A stretch of 39,889 bases of DNA from Purshia tridentata (GCA_003254885.1 QANT01005396.1:1-39889), one strand, 5' to 3'; counted from the first letter of the stretch, positions 1-13,303 are shown. The notes: a model not told the origin generated them from the sequence alone. Translations and numbers: made by a program.

Positions 1-1142
1 TTTTTCTTTTTTTTTTCTTCTATTTATTTATTATTAAAGAAAAAATTTATGTACAGTTGTACACAAATAGAAAACGCACGTGAGTAAATGTCCCCACCAT
101 TTACCAAAATAAAAAAATAAAAGTCCATAAGTATTCTGTAGATGCCCAATGGTCGTTGTGTGTATTTAGGTCCTTCAATAAGCATTGTTCTTGTTGATCG
201 AGAAAAAGTCTTGTATACAACATGTCCTATATGACTTGGGTCTAGGATTCGCTCACATTTTTCCGATCCTCTTGGGAGTGGCGATCGTATAGAACCTGCC
301 CCATATGAGACGTCCTTCGTAGGGGTACAATCACTTCGGGAATGGTGTTTAGACATAAAGAAAAGAAATTACCATGCTATAAGCCTATAAGGATAATTAA
401 TAGATAGAAATTTTTGTATTCCTATTTTGCATACTTACACTCTTTTTTTTCTTTTTCTTTTTATTCAATTATTAAGGTATAAAAACAAAAAAAAGAGTAC
501 AAATGTACAAAATTGAAGAATTAAAATCATCACCTTAATTAATAAGCAATCAACAAAGAAGAATATGATCCTATTTTAAAAGTTGGTTGTTACAACTTAC
601 AAGGATTGATTATGAGCCCCATAAAAAGAAAAAACACTTTCGTGAGTTAGAATCAAAACATCTTCTCTAATAAAGAGGGCACATGGGAGCATCCAAGAAA
701 AGCATGTCCTCACAATCAAAAGCTGAGCCTTAACAAAATGATTGATTATAAATAATCATTATTCCTTTGGAGCCTAACAACTCAAACCTATTTAGTATTC
801 AGTTCTACCACAAGCTTCAACAGTATTGCCTACAGTGTTAGTTTTGGCTTGGGTGGAGGGAATGTTACCATTTTAATTACAGGGTTAAAATTGGAAGTTT
901 AAGAAAAATAATTTTAGGGCATGGGTGTTCAAACGACAAGTTTGAGTGTCCATAGAATTTAAAATAAAAACTGCATGTTGGGCTTAAGCCTACTGTAACA
1001 AATACAATACGCCTGCAGTCCATTGTTATCATCATCATCATCATAGTGTGAAATTTTGATGGGTTTTTTCTCAAACATTTGATGGGTCATATTCATGATT
1101 TCATGTCATGTGTTACCCAGCTTGGCTTAAAATTTGGTGCAG
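1..1142. other. Upstream stretch with no recognisable exon
   Basis: This stretch lies directly upstream of the first recognisable carboxypeptidase exon. It is AT-rich with T and A runs and a short CAT/ATC run near 1027-1044. I looked for preceding S28 exons, such as the segment ending in the usual Trp-x-x-Gln before Ala-Cys-Thr-Glu, and found none. It is therefore either one long intron whose 5' exons lie outside the window, or the breakpoint of a truncated gene copy. A minus-strand open frame of 110 codons at 24-356 has no family features I recognise. Confidence 0.4.
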
Positions 1143-1946
1143 GCTTGTACAGAGATGATAATGCCAATAAGTGGAAATGATGTGGAAAGCATTTTCCCAG
1201 CTTCTGAGTGGGAGTACGAGAACAGAGCTTTGATATGCAAAAAGATGTTTGACATTGAACCTAGGCCCAATTGGATCACCACCGAATTTGGCGGCCATGT
1301 GAGTATAATCATTTTCAATCATTCTCTCAATTTCATAAAAATTCTCTTATTAATAGGTGTATACAACGTTCTTCTCATAATAACTGATCACATAATCAGT
1401 AAATGAAAAAGTTATTGAAAAAAGGAATGAATTTGTAGTTTGGATTTTGAACATTGAATATTGACATGTTTTGATAGGATATCAAGAGGGTTTTAAAAAG
1501 ATTTGGAAGCAATATTATCTTCTTCAATGGCTTAAGAGACCCTTGGAGTGGTGGAGGGTAATGATCCATTTCTTTCTCAATTCTCACCAACAGGGCTGAA
1601 TGCTGAAGATGTATTTCTCACCATTGGAATTAATTGTTTTTGCTGTTTTTGCAGGGTGCTGAAGAATATATCCAAGAGTATAGTAGCCATTGTTGCAAAA
1701 GAAGGTTAATAGTTAAACAATTTGTTGTCAGACTAGCTTACATATAAAAATATAATAGAAATTTATTATGGAGAATATATGGTAACATATTTGTACTATT
1801 GGATTTTTACAGGTGCTCACCATGTAGATTTGAGGTTCCAAACAAATGAAGATCCAGAATGGCTCAAAGATGTGAGGAAACAAGAGGTCAAAATCATTGC
1901 AAAGTGGATCTCACAATATTACCATGACCTAGCTCAACTATCTTGA
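1143..1946 (+). CDS. Serine carboxypeptidase S28 (lysosomal Pro-X carboxypeptidase-like), 3' exons only
   Basis: Four exons join in frame: 1143-1298, 1478-1557, 1655-1704 and 1813-1946 (TGA). All have good GT-AG borders. They encode about 140 C-terminal residues of a peptidase S28 protein. Exon 1 carries the family signature ACTEMIMP and, further on, PRPNWITTEFGGH. Exon 2 gives NIIFFNGLRDPWSGGG, which holds the catalytic Asp. Exons 3-4 give AKEGAHHVDLRF, which holds the catalytic His. The nucleophile Ser and the rest of a protein of about 500 residues are absent from the window. S28 enzymes cleave after proline near the C-terminus and are usually vacuolar or secreted. The reading frame is clean, so this is either the 3' end of a live gene entering from the left or a recent truncated copy. 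Exon 1 is bounded on its left by a CAG acceptor at 1140-1142. Confidence 0.85.
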
Positions 1947-4900
1947 TCATTTGATCACAATTACAGGAGTTCATTTGACACAAATAGATGATTGAGACCC
2001 CGAGAGGTATTAAATATTAACAAAGGGAATACCGATTACCGACACATTTTAGTATCCCAAAATATTGGAATTTGTTCCGATGTGTCTTAACAATACTCTT
2101 TGCAGAACTTAGAAAAAAAAAACATAGAAAAAAGCTTACCCTTCATACATTTTAGTCTTTATATTATATTTCACATGTAGGGTTGTACATTGTCGGATGA
2201 CTATATTTGTTAGTATAATGCTATATTTGTTATATTTTTATATCACAATTTTATATCGTTTTACATGAAAATTTTCATAACATTTATATATTAATTGGAC
2301 ATTAAAAAATAAAAATAAAAGCTCAAAAAGAAAAAAAAAAGAATCATGTTTAATAAAGTGATGAAACGTAAGTAGTATAAGACTGTGATAAAACTGTGGA
2401 GCAAAGATGAAAATGAAAACAAAGTATTAAAAAGATTGTCAAAGCTCAAAAGAATGTATTAGTATTAGAGTTTGTGCATGCAGCATGTTCCAAATCGGTT
2501 GCTTTTCGATCTGGGTCAGAACTCAGATTGTCATATATGACAGGCCAATATGTTGCATACTGTTCATGCCTTGGGCTGATCTACTGTACCATCAAGCAGG
2601 CCAGCAAGCAATGTAGCCAGTGCCACAGCCCACAAACTTAGTCCACATTTCAATATTCTAGCTGACAGGTCCTAAAATTTTGGGTAGACAATACTTGTCC
2701 CAATTTTGAATTCTAAACAATGTGCCATTATAGGCGTTAAGCTAAAATTATGTTGAAATAAATGAGTTTTAGAATGGACTATATTTGAATCAATAGAAAT
2801 ATTATCATATTATTTGAGATACAAATTTGAGATTTCTAGCAATATTCTTAAGTACCAACTAGTTCTTGTGGGATAGATAAAGTCGGGTAGCACACTTCCT
2901 AGCATTCTCTTTTTGCACTCCCGCATATTGTTGTTATGGTAAATTCAGTAGTTTTATTTAAACTTTTCTAGAGAGTACTGTAAAAAATGTGTAGAGAATG
3001 CAATTTGCAATACTCTATGTGAGAAACCAATTATGATGGGATCGGACATAGTACAAGTGAATTAAAGTTGTGTGTGTGATTGTCATATAATATTTTCATA
3101 ATGTAAATATATATGACCGATTCTACCACATAAAAGTAAGTCTCATATACATATGAAAAGGTATGAGATTACATGTAACGGTGACGTACTTCACCATTTT
3201 TATTCTTCAAAAACAGGAGCCGCTAATATTCAAAAAGCATAACACAATTTTGGTTAGGTTTTAATTGAAGATGCATACATCCCATTTAAGTTTGGTATTC
3301 TCAAATGGCTAGCCTCTTAAATCAATTAGTCCAACTTGCATGTTTTTGCAACTTTGTGCCTAGCAAACTAAGAGTATAGCTAGGATGCTAATCCAGTGCA
3401 TACAATGAACTGTTGGAACATAAGGAGGCATGTCTGATATACAAAGCATATACTGATTGTGGATATAGTGATAATGATAGACGTGGTCCCCTTGAGCTTG
3501 CTACGTACCTTACTTTATTCAAAGTTAGGCAAGGATTAAGAAAGGTCGGTTCATTATTCAACATTTGGTAAAGTGGGTTTTCCAACATATAGTGAAATAC
3601 TGTACATACAGTAGTCAAAGTCATTGATATAATTGTATCATGCATTGATGGAGAATGAGATGACAATATAGTCAATGTCAATTGAAAAGTTATTGAACTC
3701 CTATTATTGATTGATAATGTTACATTGCAATGATCAATGTGATATTACTATTGTATCCGAATAAGGTCCAACATTTTATAAACCAATATACAACAAATAA
3801 ATGTAATTCTTGAAATGGGGACTGACTGTATAGCACAAGAAATATTAAAATGATATATATATATACAAGGTTGCTACTATACTAAAGGTTGTGTAATGCA
3901 TGCTAGCTGCTGTGCTAATATCTGCAATGGCATTCCTCTGAAGGCAATATTGACAGTCTCTTTCACGAAAGTACGTTCCTCTTTCCTGAATTCCATGTCA
4001 AATGAATTGAAGGTCGAGGCCTGTAAGGATCATATACAATTAATATGGATACTCCTCTATCTGCAACATTATGTAGGGTACCCTTACCCTACATGTTGTT
4101 CATGGTCCCACACCTAGCTAGCTAAAATATATTAACCACCAGGTCCACACCACACAACCCTACACGTTGATATTTACAGTAAGTTGTAAGTTCTCTACAG
4201 CATGGACAGAGAAGCCACGTGTCAGTGACCCAATTGCATGCATCACCATGTTTTTTACTCCTCTGCTGCTGCTCTTTCATTTCTGTTGCTCACTTCCACA
4301 AACAAAGAAAGCATGCAGATCTGATCTATGTGTTATGTTAATGCAGTGTGCTCCCACCAACAGGCACCAGCAGGCAAAAACAGTGGGATGGAATATCAAA
4401 TCTGGACCGTGGAGGACACTATTAAAGCAGAGATAAAAAAGTTGTGTTTGAGTTTGGGTTTGGGTTTGGGTTCATTGGACCTGTGGGGCCCACCGGGCTC
4501 ACTTCACTGAAGAAAGTAAAAAAAATATTGATCATGTGGGCCCAACCTAGCATGAGATAGAGCGAGTCATTTAGGGCCAGGCCAGACCACCAGAATTTTG
4601 AGAGACGTGGCCTCTTCCATATAGTTTTAGATCCCACAATTTTTAAGTGTTTTCTCAAAGTCTATGTAAACTCAGCCTGTGGCTGTGAATGAGTTCCTAC
4701 TGATCTCCTGCTGGCTAACACATATCATTGGAAATTGCTACAACATTAATTGTCCCTATTTTTAAAAATTATTAATTTAATTTTGTTTTGCTGTGCTGGC
4801 TCGTTGGCTATAATTAGACTATATATGGTTGTATTGTGACTCTTATTGGCTGCCAGATACATGTATATCAGTATGCTTGTTTTGAGTACTTCTATATTTG

Positions 4901-7300
4901 TAGTAATTAAAAGCCCACTATAGATAGAGAGAGGTGATGAGAAACTACTTAGGGTGTTTGGTGTCTGAGATATATTTTAATTAACGCTTTAAATTGCAGG
5001 CCAAGTGGCCAACTAATAATTTCTTGGGCAAATTCATTTTTTGTCTGATATGTCAGACCTTTCGCTGACTTCTGGTACCATATGCCTTTCACCATATTGA
5101 ATCACTTAAGCTCAAGCTCAAGCCTCATGTATCTTGTAATTATAATTTCTCTTTTCAATTTCAGTGCTATATGAACATAAGGAATGTCAAAGTTTAGTCT
5201 CTTATTCAATCCAAAAATGGGAAAATTTAATTCTTCATTTCAGCAACAAACAAATATATTGTTTTAATCGATCACATCACTACATATGCATTACACAGCC
5301 ACTGATGAAAATTCAATGATTTTGAATTTTTCTTCTTTTTTTGTTTTGGATGATTATAGAAAAAGGGTCACCAGGCCTTTTGACTGGTACAAATGTACAA
5401 TCCAATTTGTGTCGTGCTCATATTTTTTATATATAATATGTTGCAAAATTTGGGAACATAGACTAATATATATCTGTAGGCATGCCCTGAGTCAATTCTT
5501 TTCATTATATCTGTAGCTGAATCTGTTGTATCCACTCCCTCCTTATCCATATATCCCTATCAAATTAAACCCGATTACCAAATCTCACCTGGAATTAATC
5601 ATAAAAAGTTCAAAGAAATAAATTAATAATACTTTACATTGATTAATCCAGTCCAACTAATTAATAAATCAGGTCTAAAAAATCGGCTCCATAAATTTGC
5701 AGGTACGTGTGGACTGTTATCATTGTCTGTGGTCCATTACAAAGACATGCAATCTTCATGTGAGGACCAAGGTCCCCACTTTAATTAGCTACACAGCTGA
5801 GATATAAATTATATTATCATATATGAAAATGTGGGGTACGTATATATATATAAGACCAGCCCTTTTGTTTTTTGGTGGTCAAAATAAACCTTACATTAGA
5901 GGATCGAAAACTGTAATTTAACACTATCCTTAATTAATTCAAAAGGATATGCATGCCTTGTTTTACCCCTCGAACTCATTATAAAGGCCACATTAATACA
6001 CATTTACTTGATCATTAGAAAGTACTTAAAAGATAACATAACGCCTTCTGTTTTTTTTTTTTTTTCCTTTTTTAAATTTGTAGGAGTTCTTTTGTCAAAT
6101 CTATTTTCGGAATTTTGTTGTTGTATTGATAAGTTTTTACTAAAACAAAAAATATTGAAATATCATAAATTTTGATGAAGTAGTTAAGGAATAAAAGAAA
6201 ACAAAAATCCGTTTTATAGTTTCGAGTTTCGACCCTTTAAAGTTTCATTTGATTGTGATAATGATATTATTTGCATGGCTTCAAAATGCATTGGGATTCA
6301 AATTATTCTAACATACATATGCCAATAATGATAAGATTATTTTTAAAATGCTCATCATTGATCAGAATAATAATTGAATAATGAACTATGCTTTCTTTCA
6401 AAAAGACTGGAAAAAATTTCTGAACGTCTTCTTGGTGGATCCAGATATTTATGTGTTTAATATAGTATATAGAAGGTGTACGTTATAATTAGTTTTCATG
6501 TTTCTTTACATTTGAAAAAAATGTGATTATTATATGTACACGTTGGTATAATTTAAAGAAATTAGGGGTGGAAAAGGAAATAAGAGGAGCTATATATATA
6601 AATTAAAAAAAAAAAGTTCCCCTTCATATTAGTCACCAAAAAAAATAACAATACACTAGAAAAGAAACAAGTTGTATTAAAACCTGATTAATTAGAAAAT
6701 TAAACATAATGCATGTACGTCCTCAACATTAAGAATCTAATGTTCAAAAGGCATAACAAGCGCCATGTCCAATGAATCAACAATGCATGTAAATTGAATA
6801 TATTAATTATATAAGTCTCTCTCTAAACCATATGGTGTATTGTAGCTATATATATATGTGTGTGTGCAAATTTAAATGCGTATCAAGGTTTAAGATTACG
6901 ATACATTGTTTGTGGCCTTGTGTTTAAGTACGTGTTTTGTGTTTACTAGTTTGGACACTTGTGTTGCTACATTGAACTGATCATACATCGATCTGAAGCA
7001 GCAGCCATATTTCTAAAATAAGCTTTATAATTTATTTAAGATAGGAGAAAAATTTTTGTGTAACAAGAGTAAAGGTATACCCGACTCACAATAAATACAT
7101 AACTAATATGCAGGTGATCTGTAAGAGTAAAGGACTATATTAATTCTTATTTGCTCAAGTTTTTCTCTTTTAGTAGAGCACAAAATCTTAAAATAATCCT
7201 TGAAATACATATATAGAAGCCACTATTAAACAAGTTCTAGTTGATGCAATTACACCTTTTTAAACTAAAAGTTATTAGGCTCATATAGATAGAGCTAGCT
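1947..7300. other. Long gene-free intergenic DNA
   Basis: AT-rich DNA with only short open frames and no protein family I recognise on either strand. It contains several CATGCATG-type RY motifs (for example near 3897 and 4236), short AT runs (near 3857 and 5840) and poly-T/poly-A runs. No transposon ends with matching target duplications were found by eye. Confidence 0.5.
4440..4550. promoter_or_regulatory. TTTGGGT mini-repeat beside two GGGCCCA-type boxes
   Basis: About 4447-4472 holds a run of TTTGGGT units, with one variant unit first. It is followed by GTGGGGCCCAC at 4483-4493 and GTGGGCCCA at 4536-4544. The latter two fit the GTGGGNCC / GGNCCCAC consensus bound by plant TCP factors. The block lies about 6 kb upstream of the B3 gene and well downstream of the carboxypeptidase, so its target is unknown. 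A distal element is an inference from motif content only. Confidence 0.25.
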
Positions 7301-10254
7301 AGTAGAAATCATATTAATTCTTGTTTCAGAAACCCAAGTTTTTACCTGGCCAGATATCTCATTTGTTTCATTTTTCATTTCCTCAGGTAAAAAGGAGAGT
7401 GAGACCCAAGAAATTAAATGCAAAAAGAGAGGTATGGACTTTAGTGGGGCAGCTCTCAGCCTCTCACGGATTGGTTTTCCAAAAACCAGGTGGTTTCTGG
7501 ATTGGGTTTTATTTTAATTTTAATTTTACTTGGGAATTGAAGATTTCTCAGAAATGGAAAAATCAAATTCTGTCTCAAATATCTCATAGGCCCGTCATGT
7601 TCCCTGCTCTGCTTGCTCTCTAAAAAGATAATTAAATAAAACAGTATATAAATTATTTTCCAGATTATATTGCAGAAGAAGACTGAGAGAGATCACAGAG
7701 AGACTGAAGAGAGAGAGAGAGAGTTACATAATAATACATTACATGGCAGACTCTCACAGATTCACACCCAGTAGCACCCTCTGTGTCTGTGTTTGAGAGG
7801 TTTCTTTGTGCTCAAGTATTCCCACACCTGGCCAAACAACATCTTTTACCAACCTATCAAAATATTTCAGCCTCACTCTCACACTCTCACGTACTTAAAC
7901 CAATTTTCTCTTTTTTTTTTGTGCCCTTTTTAATGATGTCATTATTGTCCTGTAAAAATATCCCAATATGTGATTTCACTATAATTATTAGGAATCCAAC
8001 ACTCACCTAACAATTGTACGTGGTCATTTGTATCCTTAATTTGGGGAGGTCTTTAATTACCTACATGTTGACCCATTATATCACTGCCAGGTGGGCAATC
8101 CATTGAATAGGATGAGATCAGTTGTCAACCTATGGCGAGTATAATTAATGTAGAGAAATTTTTTATGACAATCAACTGAATAGTAACACTTTAGCAGTTA
8201 ATTTATGGTGGTTGTCTACGAACTCACTACCTTCAAGGGTATTTTGGTAATCTAATTATATTAAGGTGCATTTTGATAATTTTATCATTTAATTTCTAGC
8301 TCCTTATTCATGTTCTAGTTTTATCAAATTCTATCTTCTAATTTTGACCTTGATCGATTGACCACACTTATAACTGAGATAGCTCTTTAGTCAAATAACT
8401 GTGTAATTTTATGGGTTGCTGTCATGTAGTGTTCATGTTGTGTGAAAAATGACTCAACCCAAACACAACTCATTAAGTTAATGGGTGAAAAATTATTAAC
8501 ATAAACACAACACGAAAAATAACTTGTGAACAAGACATAGTCCGTGAGTCATGTAATTTGCCAACTCTATGGAAAACATTAATTAGGGCTACACATATGA
8601 AAACTGTACTGTTAACATGATATGCGATTAGGACCGTGGGATTGAAGACAATGACTTGTCCAATCAATATATGATTGAGACAAATTGCATGGTTCCCTAT
8701 ATGATAGGGGAATGAGTATGGAGAGTAAGGAAAGGACACACAAAAAATTAATGTTGTTGGTATTAGAGAATGAAGATAACACATCCAACAACCTTTATTG
8801 TGTGTATGTTCCCACATGTAGTGTATATACTACTTTAAATTAAAACTAAACAACTAATAATCCAACACCCTTTTTGTGAGGGATGAAAATGGTGTCTGAA
8901 TCTACCTGGAAATTGAGGTGGGTTTTGTCCGAGTCCCAAAGAAAAGACACAATCCAACTATAAAGATAATAGGGCATGGAATATAAAATTGAAATAGGGT
9001 GAAAGAATACATCCAGAGAGACAGAGCTAGGCAGAGACCAAGAGAGAGTGATAGAGAGAGCAGTTATATAGTGTTTTTGTCATGCGAATTAATATGAGAG
9101 AGATGGAAGTGTGAGGGAAGGATTGAAACACCAGTACTAGTGTCCCAAAAGGGGTGTCTTGATCTCCAATTGGACAAATCTTATCTCATCCCTCTGCTTA
9201 ATGCTTATTGTAGAGGGAAGGGATCTGTGGATTTTTTCACACCTCCAATCCCTATTTTAAAAACCAAGGAATGGCCAACACACCAATAATGCATGCTGTC
9301 ATGCACGTGATCTAAATCACTATATATTCTTCCCCATTCCCATACTTATATCTATCTTAAAACTTGGACACCATTTAGCCTTTTTATCTCAAAAAAAGCA
9401 TAAACAAAATCACCACACATGCACCAAAAGCATTTTTCACAACATACCTTTCTTACCATTGCCCAATGCCCATTGAATTGAATCCCAATCACATTGGTTG
9501 CACATGCATTTGTAATTTATCATAGTTGTCATACATGCCTGAATGATTATCGATTGTTGATATTTATAAATTTTATGTAACTATTAATTTATATAAATTC
9601 TACGTATACTAATTAAAGCCGGCAAATTGCTAAAAGCAAACTTTTTGTATACTTTAATAGGGAAAAGAAAGAAAGCAAACTCACTTTCCTTAAATTGGGT
9701 TGCTATACAAGTGAACTATATATCTAGCTTGTTTTAGAAACTTTAGAGCTTGTAATTGGTATGGCATTGGTTGGTATGGTTGGGAAAATGCATGTATCCC
9801 ATGTGCTCGATCCATAGCAGTGAGGGTGAGCAAAACCAAGTGCTAGGCCAGCCGTTGGATGCAAATTACCAGGTGATCGATCCATATTATTACGTCAGAG
9901 TCCATGACCCCACCATTAATTTGATTAAATTGTTTGGCAATATTGTAATAGTAACATGGGGTGTTCGTGTTCCATAACAAAATAGTTTTTATACAAATAG
10001 TTCACCCCAAGAGCTATCTCTGATCTCCTTCTTTCTTTCTCAAGATTCATCAAGGTACATGTTCTGCCCAATTCAGCAAATTAATATCACTACTCTTTAA
10101 TTCATTTCTTTTTTATATATTATTTTTCAGAAAATCCCAATAAAACACACACACAAGGTAGTAGATTATATATATGGAATTTACACTGAAAATAATGATT
10201 GAATTTTTTCATCACGCAAAACCTTAAAGTAGTACCTCTCGTACTTACATTTCC
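7301..10254 (+). promoter_or_regulatory. Upstream region of the B3 gene, no coding gene seen
   Basis: This gene-free DNA leads up to the NGATHA-like gene. It is rich in GA tracts (7683-7724, and scattered GAGAGA runs between about 9015 and 9062). GA/CT tracts are typical binding sites for BPC GAGA-binding proteins in promoters of developmental genes. A TATATATA run near 10166-10174 precedes the CT-rich leader. A possible short leader intron (GT at 10055, AG at 10129-10130) can be drawn but is not supported by anything else. Open frames at 7321-7623 and 7783-8010 look like chance. Confidence 0.35.
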
Positions 10255-10259
10255 ATGTC

Positions 10260-10299
<40 letters not shown>

Positions 10300-10320
10300 C
10301 ATAATCAGCAGCACGCCTAG
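10255..10320 (+). promoter_or_regulatory. CT microsatellite with a possible upstream ORF in the B3 gene leader
   Basis: A (CT)n run of about 35 bp sits roughly 140-170 bp upstream of the B3 gene start, probably in its 5' leader. An ATG at 10255 opens a 21-codon frame that runs straight through the repeat as Ser-Leu units and stops at TAG 10318-10320. Because the repeat is a dinucleotide, gain or loss of one unit would shift this small frame. Whether it is transcribed depends on the start site, which I cannot see. Confidence 0.4.
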
Positions 10321-10433
10321 ATAGCTAGCTATCTCCCTTACCTGCCTTCTCCCACAGTCTTTATTCATCAAACACCTAAACATCATATAAATTTCTCACT
10401 ACCCACATCTCTCTCGCTAGCTCTTTGTGGAAA

Positions 10434-13123
10434 ATGTCCATAAACCACTTCTCCTCAGACCATCCAGATACACAGTGGTGGTCTACTGCTACTCAACAAG
10501 AAGAGGGGCATTTCGGTCACTCCCAATTCTATAACAACCAGCATCACAATTACCAAGCCTGGCTTAACTCCCACCCCCAACGACGACACCAACAACCTTC
10601 TACCTCTGCCTCTTCCATGTCCGCCTTCCAAACCCCAAACGCCGCCGCCACCACCCTCAATTTCAACCTCAACCACGACGACGATCAAAACGCCGACAAC
10701 GAAGCCGAGGAGGAGGATCTCGACGCCGACGACAAGGAGCCCATGTTCGAGAAACCGCTCACGCCGAGCGATGTCGGGAAGCTGAACCGGCTGGTGATTC
10801 CGAAGCAACACGCCGAGAAGTACTTCCCACTCGGCGGCGGCGGCGGCGGCGACTCGGCCGGAGAAAAAGGCCTGCTGCTGAGTTTCGAGGACGAGTCGGG
10901 CAAGTGCTGGCGGTTCCGCTACTCCTACTGGAACAGCAGCCAGAGCTACGTCCTCACCAAGGGCTGGAGCCGCTACGTCAAGGAGAAGCGCCTCGACGCG
11001 GGCGACGTCGTTCTGTTCGAGCGCCGCCGCACCAACAGCGAACGCCTCTTCATTGGCTGGAGGCGCCGCTGCCAGGTGCAAGAGAGCGGCGGCGGCGCTC
11101 CTTCCGCCGCGGCGCAGATTAGTGCCGGTGGCGTTGGAGAAAGTGGTGGTAGTAGCGGGGGTGGGGCGGGTTGGACGAGGATGTTCTATTCTGCGCACCC
11201 TTCTAATCCTGCGCACCAATACCAACATAGCGTGCCATACCCAACTGACTGTCTACATGCAGCAGGTAATGTAGTCTATATTCATTGTTCAAGTTTTTAA
11301 CCGCATCTATTACTCCCACTGTTTAAATCTGATTTTTCTCGTGTAATAAATAAAGCATAAACGTTTTTGTTTTTATTTTTATTTTTTATACTTACGCACG
11401 TTATAAGTGCGTGAAAAACACCTTCCTAGTAGTTTGGAGGAATGCACTTTTCAATAAAATAAATTTTTAAATCAGTAATCAAAATACTGTTAGGATCTTA
11501 AATTTTTGATAGAAACCTCTTACATTGACAATATTTATGTTGCCCAATTTTATTATTTTTTATATGCATTTTGGTAGCTTCACTAAAATTTAAGTGGTAG
11601 CCCAAAATCAAAGGCCTGCCTAGAATCTCATTGCAGTAATTTTTGTCTCTGCTAATTAATTAATCAGCTATATGTATATATGCAAGTGGGGAAATTTTGG
11701 CATTAATCTAATTACACGCACGTAATTAATGTAATGTATGCAGGTGCAGGGTCCTCTGTTCTTCAGAATCATCAAACGACGACGTTGGGAGGGAGCTCCT
11801 CGAAGATACTGAGGCTATTTGGGGTGAATTTGGAGTGTGGCCAGCAGGCAGCTGATCATGAGTCCGAACCATCCACACCAGACGGCTCGTCGTCTTTGTC
11901 AAGCTGCCAAGTTCCAACCCAGCAACAGTTGTACCCTCGAGCTTCCTATGCAGACCACAGGGTACGCCAACTATCATTAATTATTATGTCTATATATATA
12001 TTTAAGCCATTTTGTTTCCTCTAATTAGACAGATTAATATGATACCAAGCTCATGTTAGCACTTTTTTAAAATTGATTAAGATTTAAGACATAGAAATAT
12101 ATATGCTAGTGATTGATTTGACTTTTATTAAGAGTTTCATATCAATTAACGATTGATAATCACTCACATACGTGTAGGGGCAATCTATATTAGCAAACCA
12201 CATTAGAGTTGAAAGTTAATTAATGAAAAAGTGGTAAGCATGCATATCTAGCTGGTTGGATTTTAGTCAACAAATTTATTTGGATAGTTTTGATAAAATG
12301 GACAACTTTTGAGGGTACAATTGAGTCAAAAGAGAGATGGACCAAAACCCAACTCACCCAATTAAGGTCTGTATTGGCCTGAGTTCATTTGAATAATGCA
12401 TAAAAATACACCACCACCGCAAAAGCATGAGAGCAGCTTTTGTGGACTGGTCTCTTATTATCCCAAATTTGAACCAAATTTGATCTTTGCTATATATGTT
12501 ATGAGCCCCATATAATGAATATAGCTGTTAGCCATATATGTGGAATATTTTAGGTACCGACTCTCTCTTTAAGGCGGGCATATATGTGGACTAATTGCAT
12601 ATATAGCTGCCATATCTGAAATTTCCTCAAGTCTTTAAACTTTTTTTTGTTTTTTTCAATAGTTCACACTTTGTCCTACTACTGCTAAGATGTTAGACCT
12701 TAGAACAACAAAGTGCCATGTAAGTAATGTTTATTGATTTGATAATCGATCTTATTATTATGTTATATGACAGATTGTTTATGATTGATATCATATTTAA
12801 TTAAGTTCACAGTAGAATATATATAATTATATAGTATATAACATGTACTACAGTATTAGTAGCAATTATTAATTAAGCTCTCCAAAAAAAAATTGTCAGA
12901 AAGCTGTCCACAATTAATTGATGGTCAAGTAGAGAACAGTATAATTGCTACTTAGGCATGTAGGTCAAGAAGTGGCGTTAATGGCATTTGATAGGGGTTC
13001 TTTCAGAAACCTATATAAAGAAAAGAGAAAAAAGCACTGATTTTCACAAAATTGATTTTGTGATTGCAACAGGATTTCTCCTCCTCCCGAGATGTCGACC
13101 CAATGAGAAATCGCCGAGGATGA
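10434..13123 (+). CDS. NGAL2: NGATHA-like B3-domain transcriptional repressor (NGAL2/SOD7 or NGAL3/DPA4 type)
   Basis: Exons 10434-11265, 11744-11961 and 13073-13123 give 366 residues. I chose the ATG at 10434 because the protein then starts [10 protein letters not shown], like Arabidopsis SOD7/NGAL2; the frame is open upstream but has only a TTG. Residues 20-100 are His/Gln/Asn-rich and then strongly acidic. The B3 DNA-binding domain spans about 105-213, with [20 protein letters not shown] at its start, then [20 protein letters not shown] and LFIGWRRR. A Gly/Ser-rich linker follows, then RLFGVNLEC (301-309), the R/KLFGV repression motif, in exon 2. Exon 3 adds only 16 residues ([10 protein letters not shown] and on). 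In Arabidopsis these nuclear repressors act on KLU and CUC genes to limit seed and organ growth. Exon 1 is GC-rich, with Gly and Ala runs, unlike its AT-rich surroundings. The third exon is the least certain part. Confidence 0.9.
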
Positions 13124-13267
13124 TAAAAAGATCTCTGTGGATGTGACATCCCTTGATTGACTTCTACTTATATTCTAACCCACTTGGAGAAAAATCAACA
13201 TCAGAATTCAGAAGAGAAAATATTCGGAACCCAGAAAAAAAGGAAAAAAAAAGAAAGGAGAAAGAAG

Positions 13268-13303
<36 letters not shown>

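Noticed and set aside
24..356. 110-codon minus-strand open frame near the left edge
   Set aside because: No recognisable domain, ends in low-complexity sequence and has no supporting splice or promoter signal.
4447..4472. Interstitial telomere repeat
   Set aside because: The unit is TTTGGGT and not the plant telomere unit TTTAGGG, and there are only a few copies; treated as a simple repeat.
7321..7623. 100-codon plus-strand open frame upstream of the B3 gene
   Set aside because: Starts without a convincing ATG context and resembles no family; Phe/Lys-rich content reflects AT-rich DNA.
8473..8817. 114-codon minus-strand open frame
   Set aside because: Hydrophobic chance frame in AT-rich DNA; no family pattern, no neighbouring exons.
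10455..11228. 257-codon open frame on the minus strand across B3 exon 1
   Set aside because: It is the antisense shadow of a GC-rich coding exon; low-complexity Val/Ala/Leu composition and no family pattern.
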